Source: Chara braunii (lineage: Eukaryota > Streptophyta > Charophyceae > Charales > Characeae). Taken from it: 37,028 bases of DNA. The notes below the pieces were generated by a model, which did no database searches, was not told the DNA's origin, and saw only the letters and a program-made list of their open reading frames with translations. The stretch is taken from the NCBI GenBank assembly GCA_003427395.1, contig BFEA01000033.1, positions 4,718,384 through 4,755,411 on the forward strand, read 5' to 3'. The position numbers were made by a program, and so were the translations under genes. Position 1 is the stretch's first letter, and each line of letters begins with the position of its first letter. This document shows positions 20,508-29,834 of the stretch, one piece after another.

Positions 20508-21059
20508 CTGCGAAGCTTGTCTCCTCCCGCGAACCGTTGGTCATCCGTATGATTCGATCCGACGGTGCCGATGGACCTCTGCCGCTAAGGGTTTTCGCCG
20601 ATGCCTCCTCCATTCAAACCACCTTCCACTCAAGCACGTCTCATTTCTCCATTCTCCATCGGCGCCGATCGGGTTTGCTGCAGCGATCACTTTCACGTTC
20701 TTCATCGTCGACGAAGGGGTTTGTCGCGGCGAGCAGTCATCCGTGACACTGGCCGAATGCTGGCCCCACTGACCGAGCAAAGCGCCTACTGTGGCGATCG
20801 TCGATCTCCTCCACACGAGCACTGGTCCGCTCTCCAGGTACACGAGTTGCCCCTCTAAAAGTGCCCAACATATAACTCTTCGGATCTCGTCTTGAAATCA
20901 TTCGCGTGGAGTCTGCAGTAGTCGTGAAGTATCTGTTTGAGTCGGCGATATGTGTGATCAACGGCCACGATATATCCTTCCATGCTTTTCATTTGATGAC
21001 GTCAACAACATTGTTCTACCTTGACCGGAATGTGTCCCCTCTATCACCTTTCCAATGAT

Positions 21060-21572
21060 GCGGTCATCGTGTCGACCCCGATAACCCGCCCGGCAACATG
21101 CCCACAACATGCCCTGCATGAGGTGGTCGTCGTGTTCAATCCGATAACCAGTCGGGCAAGGACCCCTTTGCAACCAGCCCACAACATCCCCTGCATGAGG
21201 TGGTCGTCGTGTTGAACCCGATAACCAGTCGGGCAAGGACCCCTTTGGAACTAGTCGTGTGAGGTGGTCATCGTGTCCAACCCGACAACCAATCGAGCAA
21301 GGAGCCCTTCGCAACTAGTCGCGTGAGGTGGTCGTCGTGTCCAACTCGATAACCGGTCGGGCAACGAGTCCCTTTGCAACCAATCGCTTAAAGTGGTCGT
21401 CGTCGTGTGAGGTGGTCGTAGTGTCCAACCTGATAACTGGTCGGGCAAGGATCCCTTTGCAACCAGTCGCGTGAGGTGGTCGTCGTGTCCAACCCTGTAA
21501 CCAGTCGAGCAAGGAGACCTTTGCAATCAGTCGCGTGAGGTGGCCGTCGTGTCCAACCCTATAACCTTCCGA
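21060..21572. repeat. 64-bp tandem repeat containing the palindrome
   Basis: Seven to eight units begin with TGGTCGTCGTGTCCAAC at 21124, 21201, 21265, 21329, 21394/21413, 21477 and 21541. Most steps are 64 bp. Each unit carries a degraded palindrome (GTCGTGTCCAACCCGATAACC) followed by AGTCGGGCAAGGACCCCTTT and GCAACTAGTCGCGTGAGG. One step is 77 bp, and a short duplication interrupts the unit near 21394-21413. Confidence 0.9.
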
Positions 21573-22210
21573 CGGTGATCGTATCCTAAACGATGACTGA
21601 CCCTTCTTGATATGTTTGTCGTGTTCGACACGATGAACCAACCTCAAGGTGACCAGTGGTCGCTGTGCAATCCAATGCCAGGCAGAGGTGGACGTGCCAA
21701 CCATAATGCATGGTCTGTGTTCACCCTGGCACCGGTGATCACGTTTATGATGTGCTTGTCGTGTCCAACCCGAGAACCAGTCAGGATAAGGAACTCGTAA
21801 ACCCGCCCTATCCGGCTCTCGTGGTGTGCCATGCATTGGATAACCAGTCAGGGGAACGCCTCTTTGGCGGTCATCGTGTCCAACACGAAGACTCAAACTC
21901 CCAGCATACATTGGTACTCATATTTGAGACGACGACGTGCCGACGGTCAATCTCCATCCAAAATCCCTCCCCCCGATTGGTCGTGTCGTGTAATCCGTGG
22001 TGAATGATCTGTGTTATCCTCCGTCTCGGAAAGCTATCTTGTGTTCCCTACAAGAGTGCCTTTGGTGGTCTCGACTTCGAACGGTTGATTGTTTGGCACA
22101 TAGTGAAGGTTATTGAGGACGAGCAGTCGAGATAACACGTTGATGCAGCGAGTCGGGAAAGCTCTGGAACTGAGGGCTTTCCAAAGTGCTCGTGTTCAAC
22201 ACGACGAACA
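21573..22210. repeat. Field of dispersed palindromes, part 2
   Basis: Further copies occur near 21615 (TTGTCGTGTTCGACACGATG), 21757, 21864, 21980 and 22190 (CTCGTGTTCAACACGACGAA). Intervals are longer than in part 1. The last isolated copy lies at about 23200-23218 (GTCGTCGTGTTCGACACGAA). Confidence 0.75.
22022..22210 (+). repeat. 190-bp diverged direct repeat, copy 1
   Basis: Matches 23038-23220: GGAAAGCTATC, CCCTACAAGAGTG, GACTGTTTGGCACATA (one base different here), TGAAGGTT, GAGCAGTC and a terminal palindrome copy. Translated in one frame it reads VWHIVKVIEDEQSR then a stop, against VWHILKVVNEEQSR in copy 2. Confidence 0.7.
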
Positions 22211-23037
22211 TTGATTTGTGTCCAACCTACCAGCGGTATTCGTGTCCATGATGTTGTCGTCGTGTCCTTCCAGATAATCGGTTGGAAAAGATGCGCATAC
22301 AACCCATGAATCTGGTTGTCATTGAATATCCGCAAAGGCCTGTCCGGTGATCATCGTATCCAACTCAAACACTGAACCTTTCCTCATGCATTGGCGCTTC
22401 TGTCCAAAATCACAACCTGCCTGCGATGGTTGTGCACCCAAGATGCATGCCAGCATTTGTCGTGTCGTGCCACCCGTGGTGCCTGAACTTCGTGCACAAC
22501 GATGATCGTCACCAACAAGACAAACTACTCACGAATGAACGATGAATTTATGCATTGCAATAACGAGTTCAACACTCTTTCGCACAACTTGCACAACGCA
22601 TTATGCACGCACTTCGACCGACAACCAAACTTCGTCCTCGGGCCCGTCAATATTTCGAGGTCGGTGCTTCATTACGGAAAGTTGTCGTTGAAAAAAAAAT
22701 GTTACGGCTTGCGGGACAACGGGACCAGAAATGCAAGTGAATGCTGGAGATAGGCGTCAATCAACAAGAGTCGCCGCCTGTGAAAATGTTCATCCGGTCA
22801 ATGGTGCATCACGCATCCGAGTAAATGACGGCTGATTGTTTCAAAATAATTGAGAGTGATGAATCATAAATTGCGACAGGTGTTCACAAAACGTTTGCAC
22901 GGTCGTCAATTCCTGAGACTCAAGACTGCCTCAATCTGTCGACTGCCCAGCACCGTAGAACATCACATTATGAGAGCACATGGGTGGCATTGCTTCTGAA
23001 ACAATCTCTCGTGGTGTTCGGTGCATAGGGGACACGA
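22211..23037. other. Intergenic, nothing recognised
   Basis: Contains a few weak palindrome remnants (22240-22275, 22355) and short frames such as plus 22502-22753, with no domain. An A run at 22691-22699 is the only notable composition feature. Confidence 0.35.
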
Positions 23038-23220
23038 GTCTGGGAAAGCTATCACGAGTCCCCTACAAGAGTGTTTTTGGCGTTTCGGACTTCGGACCTT
23101 CGACTGTTTGGCACATACTGAAGGTTGTCAATGAAGAGCAGTCTCGACAGCATGCTGATGCTGTGTCTCGACAAAGCTAAAGAAATGAAGGTCTTCCAAA
23201 GTCGTCGTGTTCGACACGAA
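23038..23220 (+). repeat. 190-bp diverged direct repeat, copy 2
   Basis: About 1 kb downstream of copy 1. It lies in a plus frame (22980-23180) containing GKLSRVPYKSVFGVSDFG and VWHILKVVNEEQSRQHADAV. The conserved frame could reflect an old coding sequence, or merely recent duplication. Confidence 0.7.
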
Positions 23221-23425
23221 TACGATGGTGGATGCCCGATAAGTATACCATGAAGATTGAGGATGTCCGACAGGATATTAACATCCGATGTCCTCGGGAT
23301 GATGACGGTGAATTGGTTTCCGGGTGTCGCACACACTCGCGGAGCTGCTGCCGCCCCCAACCCCATCCAAAAGGGAATAACAAGCAGACAGAGATCAACG
23401 GGTCAAATTCGTTAGCAACGACGTG

Positions 23426-23470
23426 AAAGGCCCCGGGGGAGGGGCGGGGGGGGGGGGCAGGGGGNGGTGT
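23426..23470 (+). repeat. G-rich tract with single N
   Basis: Runs of four or more G (GGGGGAGGGGCGGGG, then a long G run, GGCAGGGGG, N at 23465) could form a G-quadruplex. The ambiguous base suggests sequencing difficulty. Confidence 0.8.
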
Positions 23471-23479
23471 GATAAGGCC

Positions 23480-23935
23480 GCTCAAGCCCAAAATGACTGT
23501 AGGTAACGTCGAGCGAGGGTGGGTTGGGGTTTGACGCTCAGGCACAAATTACTGCATCTCGTTGCCAAGGCAGGGAGCAGACAAACGTTACCGAAACCAA
23601 TTCCGATTACTCATAATATCAATACAAAAACGATCTATTGAACCAATCAAAGTAGGAGAACGGGTTCCTTAATTTTATGTACCTACATTTATGTATTGAT
23701 GTTGATGAAATGGCCGCGTACCGACACTTTTAGCTACTGTGTTGTTACAGATTTCTAAGCCTGCTTGTGTTTTTTTTTTAGTTCCTCGTATTCGCTATAC
23801 GTCTTTTTACCCTAAATTCGTTATTTCTCCATTCACTCAATGAGTTATGCAATTGATGAACAAATGTTTTGTTATGTTCGTCCCAACAACAACATGTTCA
23901 TGCCTTGAATATTAACCCACTCATTTCTCCTCACA
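23480..23935. other. Upstream region or intron of the DUF7869 relic
   Basis: AT-rich DNA without a gene. Near its end a pyrimidine-rich acceptor-like CATTTCTCCTCACAG (ending about 23935) precedes the first in-frame ATG at 23944, so part of it may be a 5' intron. Confidence 0.35.
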
Positions 23936-23943
23936 GACTCATT

Positions 23944-26790
23944 ATGCATTGCGGCACTTCATATCCGCAAGCTGAATATGCAACGCTAGCAAGTTTAGAC
24001 TGTGTGGCATCTAACACGGTATTGGATGAGAATTGTAATGCAGATATGCAAGACCTCGCTACGTACTCTCATAGTTCCGAAGATGTAATTTGTGACAATA
24101 CTTGCACCCCCGACTCACCTACTCGTAAAAGGGTGAGAGAATGTGAATTTGACGCCGCTACTTGCGAGAGTAGTTCCCCTGCAGTTCGACGTCTGCGACT
24201 GACGACATCACCCCAATCCAGTAATGCGGGTCATAATGTTGATGACTGTCACGCTGGCAGGTCCACATCTGATATAGACCGTATTCTTTGGGTGCCCAGA
24301 AATTCACTCCGGGATCCCGAACACGACATTCTCCATAATTCTCTTGAATTTCGACTCGCTAGAGAATCATGCGAGGAAAGAGAAGTAGATGGTTGACGCT
24401 CAAGTGATTCAATTGGTTCTAGTGCCGATAATTCTCCCGATAAAGACAGTCCTCCAGGCAATGACGAAAACAGCAACTCCGAGCATTGTTGCCGAAATTC
24501 AGACGACAGTGACGACCTTGTTTCAGATTTTGATGATATGTTCCCATTAAGATTGTCATCGAAAAAACGTTCGTATACTTATTGAAAGAGAATGACAAGA
24601 TCCAACAACGCTTTAGAGTCCATTCACCAGAAGTTGACCAGAAAAGCGTTAGCAAGCGTTCGTGGGAAAGATTGTTCTAGACGAGAGTGTTGTGCAGACA
24701 TAACATTAGATGACATCGAAGTTGTTCGAAATGCATATTATTCAAAGAACCACAAAAAATGAGATGCGTGGTGGATTGAGACTTTGAAAAGTTTCACATT
24801 CGTAGAAGATGGCAAGGAGTTAGTGCAACTCATTGTGGAAAAAAGAAAGGTGTGCATCAGTGCATGGTGCTTCACCTTAGGCGTCTGTAGAAATACATTT
24901 ATAAAGAAACGGATGACCTTGTTGAAAGGTCATGTCATGCCAGAGCATGGCAGCACTGGACTCAGACGCACATCTACTACCTATGCAGCAATGTATGGTA
25001 AATTGAAATTATTCATACGTGAAAATGGAGATTTCATGCCCAACGACATGAAGACGAGAAGTGGAGAATCGATGGTGGTTTTGAGATTGTCCGCCTACTA
25101 CAATAAGTTGGAGATTTACAAGTTGTTGAAGACGCAATTTTACAATATGGACGTTTGCACTGTTTCTCTCCAAGTGTTTTATAACAAGTGGAGAACACAC
25201 TTCCGGCATGCGAAATTTCATGATATTGATCAAAATTTTCCAAAATGTGAGAAGTGCGTAGAATATAAAGAATCTATCAATTCTGCAAAATACACACGAG
25301 TGCGTGAGCATTTTATTTCTTTGCGTGACAAGCATTTGGACCTCCAGCTCCAGCATCGGGCGGCTTATGAGGTGTGGAAGGATGAATCAAAGAGGTCGGC
25401 CTCAAACAGTTTGTGCATCATCGTTGACGGCATGAACCAAAGTAAGACCAGTATTCCACATTTCGGTGGAGAAAACATATCAAAAGCATTTGCGAATGTC
25501 CCAATGTTGAAAACAAACTTGACAGCGATCATCGCACACGCACGTTCCCCGTTTGTCCATGTTCACACGTGGTTTCCTTGCGACCCACACGACTCGAATA
25601 TGCGGTTGTGTCATCCATCATGAAAGTCCTTTGTGACGTTCAAGCATTGAGCGGCTTGCCTCCAACGCTCAGGATACAAACGGATAATTGTTGGAGAGAG
25701 AACAAAAATAGATATGTGCTAACGTTGGCCGCAACTTTGGTGAAAATCGGTTTCTTCAAAGAGGTTGAGTTTGGCTTCATGCTAGTAGGGCTCACACACA
25801 CACCGATGTCGATGCCACTTTTAGTCACTTTTTCCGCAAGTTGAAAATGCATGACGCATACACTATGGCCGATCTCTTTAAGCTTATTGTTGATTCCCAA
25901 ATTGATCGACCGTCATGTACGTTCATGAACGAAATTGCGGACTGGAGAAGCGTTGTGAAACTTTTTTTAGTGAAGAGGTTGATAGGTCACACTCGTCCAC
26001 ATGCATTTAGATTTTTTATTGAGGATGATAACCTAGTGTTCCAGTGAAAGGAGTATTGCACGAGTCTTGAGTGGTCTTCGCCAGTTTACTGTTTTAAGAG
26101 AGATGAGAACAAGAGATATGCAAGACTGTAGTGACCTCTTCAACCAATCCCCGTCGATTGGTTACAGAACAAGCAACATGAGTGGATTGGAATGAAGGAT
26201 GAGATAAACTGTTCGAAGGAGAGTGCGTTGTCATACTGGAAACAGTTTTTAGCAACAATTGAAGATCTGTACGGGTCTCAATCTCGAAGAGTGTCGCTCA
26301 AGGATGGCTTCTGGTCGTCAATGGAAGGAATAGTGAAAGATGATTCACAGGACATTGATATTGCTTTCCTCGTAAAAAGTGATGAGAACAAAGAACCATT
26401 TTTTGTAGTACCGGTTAACGAGCGTCCTAAACCAGAGTAGAATCATGTAACAGACGTGGAAAAGGGTCAATTTGTTTTGTTACGTCCTTCACAAGACGAC
26501 ATTGACCAAGGTGTTCCTGTGTGGATGGGAAGAGTTGTTACTGCTGTTGACAACGACGTCAGATTGCCAACTTTCAACCATGTTCTCGTTGAATATTGGG
26601 TGTCGCAGCTTCTCGTGAAGAGTCTTGTTGTGCAATATACGAATGCGAGAAGAAGACATGGAAGTAAGACAAAACGTCACTTGAGCGGTGGCAGCATGCA
26701 GATTGCATTCTTTGGAGGTGGACATCAAAAATATCGCACTTGGAGAATGGACTGCACATTCCAAAATTAGCCAGAGAAAATGTTATGCCA
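23944..26790 (+). pseudogene. Decayed DUF7869-type (transposase-like) gene
   Basis: The N-terminal part is acidic, Ser-rich and has a basic patch (PTRKRVRE). A Cys-rich segment follows (KDCSRRECC), then WWIETL, a CxxC motif in FPKCEKCVEYKES, IIVDGMNQSKTSIPHFGG, IQTDNCWRENKNRYV and a GHTHTDVD-like motif split by a frameshift near 25795. A later GQFVLLRPSQDDIDQG / VWMGRVV segment looks like a small beta-barrel tail. This order matches DUF7869 proteins known from memory in protist, animal and plant mobile elements; the aspartates suggest an RNase H-like nuclease fold (inference). Breaks: TGA at 24394, 24583, 24760, 26045 and 26132; TAG at 26129 and 26438; frameshifts near 25600 and 25795, probably another near 26620. 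It is non-functional as it stands. Confidence 0.75.
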
Positions 26791-26915
26791 TGCCTTGGTT
26801 TTCTTAATGAAGAAGAACGATAACATTCCTGATGATGAAGACCGATTAGCGTAAGGCATGCCATCAGAACTTGTGGCATGTCATGCCTTGATCTTCCTGA
26901 TAATGAAGAACGTTA
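26785..26915. repeat. 93-bp imperfect direct repeat
   Basis: ATGCCATGCCTTGG with TTCTTAATGAAGAAGAACG at 26785 recurs as ATGTCATGCCTTGA with TTCCTGATAATGAAGAACG at 26878. It lies just after the C-terminal end of the DUF7869 relic, possibly in its 3' region. Confidence 0.65.
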
Positions 26916-27106
26916 GGTATCGTTTCTTTTAAATTTTTTTGTAATTTAAATTTTGTCTCATTCCAAGTACGATCATATGACTATATTTTGCTCTTTCATA
27001 GAATTTACAACCACTTGCGCCTATAAGATGGTTGTCCAATGACAATTTCATCGTTTATGGCGTTTATTTCAAATGTTGTTTGAACCGTATTTCGTTGTTT
27101 CGCAGA

Positions 27107-27712
27107 ATGGTCCAACCATTTGTGACGACTGGATGACGGCCCACCAACATTGTATGGGGAAGAAACCTGTGGCGTGATATGGGAGCAATATTTTTCACTT
27201 TTGAAGTCCTTTTGGGAGGTTCATTAGTCAGTGTCCGAGGCGTGGATGTCGAACCGCACCATTGGGAACATTGTCTTCGGCAGCCTCTCTACATTTATGG
27301 TCGTCGGTGTTGCGAGTCGGGAATGTACCCGTGAGAAATGCTTGCACCATTCTCACAGTTGTTTTACTCTGCGATGAAATTCTACTACAATAATTTGAAG
27401 GTTATGACATTGTTTTCTGCGACGGCATGTATCCAAGGACGTTACAAGGTATCATTTCTTATTTATAACGATTATTCTATAGTTGCAAGCGCGTCTAATG
27501 CAGACAACATTGATGTGCGAAGGCGAGCAGAATTTCGGAGAGCGATTAGAAAACAGCCAATGTTGAAAACATTACTGGATGGCCTGATTGACACGACAAT
27601 CAAATATCTCCGGCATCTTCTCTTGCGGGAATATGAGAGAATATATGCGCATGTACAATACAGGGACCATGTACATCATGGACAAAATCATACCACTGTC
27701 TTGGAAGATTAG
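27107..27712 (+). pseudogene. Decayed unknown coding segment downstream of DUF7869 relic
   Basis: An acceptor-like GTTGTTTCGCAG directly precedes ATG at 27107. The frame then runs to TAG at 27710-27712 with only two internal stops, both TGA (27134 and 27332). It contains RPTNIVWGRNLWRDMGAIFF, VEPHHWEHCLRQPLYIYGRR, MKFYYNNLKVMTLF and a basic segment RRRAEFRRAIRKQPMLKTLL. I do not recognise the family. Position, strand and similar decay suggest a second gene or further exons of the same mobile element. A cellular pseudogene is the alternative. Confidence 0.4.
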
Positions 27713-28115
27713 ACAGTTTACACTAGAAGATAGGCTAAGTTAACTTTGTTAAGTTTGAAGTTTGATGGCACAATGTTTCTTTTATTGCAAATCGGGGTGC
27801 TATCTGTCCAGGGCCCTTACCATTTTTTTTTTTTTTTTATGCACTCTGGTTCTCTATTTTTTTCTTAAGTGAGAACACTTTGAGATGTAAGGGGACCCTG
27901 CACATTATGGAGAAAATGATAGCCCTGTTTTTGAAGTCTTAACCCTTTGCAATAGAAGATAACCAAGTTGAAAGTATAACGATAGAAAAATATTTCTTTT
28001 ACTGTAAATCGGGGTGCTATCTGTCCGGGGTCCTGACCGTGTTTTTATATTTCTCTTTATACACTCTGTTTTTTTTTTAAGTGACGACACTTGGAGATGT
28101 AAAGGACGAAGGACC
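27665..28115. repeat. Tandem duplication of about 220-230 bp
   Basis: GACCATGTACATCATGGACAAAA (27665) recurs as GACCCTGCACATTATGGAGAAAA (27894). AATCGGGGTGCTATCTGTCC at about 27790 recurs at about 28007. Offsets of 229 then 217 bp show indels between copies. Copy 1 overlaps the last codons of the upstream reading frame, so the unit includes its 3' end. Confidence 0.8.
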
Positions 28116-28540
28116 CTTTGGCGGGCATATGACAGTTACCCCTCTTCCAGGAAAGACACTTTAAATTTCTTTTTTGCGGTATTTTCTATATTATTTTGAA
28201 TGTTACTCATAAGTTTTTTGCTTTGCCCGGCACATGAAGTTTTCAAAGTCTCACAGGAAAGACATTTTTTCTTTTTCGGCATTCATATATCATTTTGAAT
28301 GTTACCATGAAGTTTTGTTTTTTGTTACCAGCACTGACTGCCTAAGATTTTTATATGTTTCAAAGTTCGGTAAACTTTTCATGATTACATTCTTCATATA
28401 TCGAAAAACCTCTTACCCTATTGGTAAATATCATTGTGTGTTTTGTCAAAAATTGACAATTTAGGTATGTTCATTTTTTATGGACATTTCATTTTTCACG
28501 AAAACACCGTTTGACCTGTTGTGGCTTCATTCAGCAACGA
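28116..28540. other. AT-rich spacer, nothing recognised
   Basis: T-rich sequence with a weak internal repeat (TATTTTGAATGTTAC near 28190, and CATTTTGAATGTTACC near 28290; CACAGGAAAGACA-like words near 28150 and 28255). Short frames have no domain content. Confidence 0.35.
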
Positions 28541-28559
28541 ACAATGTTGCCATTTAAAG

Positions 28560-29062
28560 GGTAAACTTATAGGCTTTGCAAATCGCTCCGTCATGTCGTT
28601 CAGCCGGATGAGCAGTGCACCACCAGCAGGTAAGCATGCAGGCGTGTAGCTTACCCCATACACCTTTGACGGTTGGGATGAGCAACACTTCAACCAGCAT
28701 GCAAGTCTTCAATCCCTGATTCGACAACGCCAACAGATTCTTCAAACAACAGTTCGTATAACAATATATAATGAAAGTCTGGCCTCGGTTGTTTGGCAAC
28801 AAGCAACGAAATGCAGAACTAGCAACAGAACACAGCAGTAGCAAACCGTTAGCAACGTACCACCGCATAGGCACAACTTGACTGTGCTGCAATCTTCGGG
28901 ATACGGGCAACTCGTGATTAGGCCGACACACATTCAGAATCTCCTTCCAACAGTTATAGTTAATCGGGCGGTACACCTGCAGACAATCCCATTGCAAGTG
29001 CTAGTGCGCAGCTTGGTGTCGCAGTTTAACTTTCGGTCTACCTCGCATAGTCACTTTTTGAG
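28560..29062 (+). pseudogene. Candidate Gln-rich exon with consensus splice donor
   Basis: One plus frame spans this region with two in-frame TAG codons (28647 and 28839). It reads Gln-rich and protein-like: FDGWDEQHFNQHASLQSLIR, QRQQILQTTVRITIYNESLA and LPTVIVNRAVHLQTIPLQVL. It ends at a perfect donor, GAG|GTGAGT, at 29062/29063. An acceptor-like GGCTTCATTCAG lies near 28534. The opposite strand is also open over 28554-28997, so strand choice rests on the splice site and composition. Function is unknown; it may belong to the same element as the DUF7869 relic. Confidence 0.35.
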
Positions 29063-29399
29063 GTGAGTATCCCCCTTCATATCCCCCCACTGTTCTTCTC
29101 TTCCTGCCAACAGTGAGTTCAAAAATGTTTTTTGATTGATCGACAATTTGTCCTTAAAGCATTGTGACTTCGAGATTGGTTAGAGCAATGTACATGATGG
29201 TGGGGCGACTCTGCTTCAGATACGAACTTCATTCGGCAAAACGGTCACGATGGAGGTGAACAACACCGAGTCTTTTTCAGTCGAACAAGATTATCACGTA
29301 TATGATTTATAAAACGAGCACAACGTGCATCTTCTATCGTCTCACAAAAACTAACTTCTTAGATCTTAGATCTAACTTGAACAACTGCATCAGATTAAC
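29063..29399 (+). other. Possible intron following the donor at 29063
   Basis: Begins GTGAGTATCC. AT-rich sequence follows with several candidate acceptors, none decisive. No other feature seen. Confidence 0.25.
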
Positions 29400-29834
29400 C
29401 CGACATTGAAACCTCTACACTGCAACCCTCTCCGCTAGATGTGCAAAATGAGGATAAATTTATCGCAAAAACACGACCAATTATGCCACGCTCCCTTTTA
29501 TACTCCCCAGATGTTTTGAAAAGAAATCCCGGTGTGAATAAGGAGCTGTCAGGTGCAGAATGCTCCCGCACGTATTCGGGAGAGAGATCTTTCGTCATGG
29601 GATGACAAAGAAAAGTCGAAATGAATCTTTTCTGAATCTTTCCATTAAAAAATGAAAAGATTCATTCTCGTTTTCACAACTTCCCACTTCTTTCCGCACG
29701 CAGCCACTGCATCTTGTACTGCCAAAATTGTTGCCCCGACTCCAATTAAGACGTCGCCGTCACAATCGCAACATAAAAAACCCTTTGAAACGGATCTTCG
29801 CTTGCCCGTTTTCATCGAGAAACGAGTGAGTTAA
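29400..29834 (+). other. Weak coding-like segments, unassigned
   Basis: A plus frame without its own start (about 29400-29599) reads DIETSTLQPSPLDVQNEDKF and then RPIMPRSLLYSPDVLKRNPG before TGA. The opposite strand is open too. A separate 60-codon frame at 29652-29834 begins MKRFILVFTTSHFFPHAATA, vaguely signal-peptide-like. Neither can be supported as a gene; they might be exon remnants downstream of the Gln-rich exon. Confidence 0.2.

Larger units (their letters stand above)
20044..20960. other. Palindrome-free island with TATA cluster; no gene recognised
   Basis: This GC-rich island interrupts the palindrome field. Open frames occur on both strands (plus 20317-20772, minus 20541-20843) and neither has a recognisable domain. 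The three TATA-like boxes on the minus strand are the only regulatory signals seen. Confidence 0.35.

Noticed and set aside
19011-21911. Many 60-200 codon frames with VVFNTTT, CRVRHDD or WTRRPPHA repeats
   Set aside because: These are the palindromic motif and the 64-bp satellite read in different frames on both strands; the 64-bp period breaks frame, so a repeat protein is not supported.
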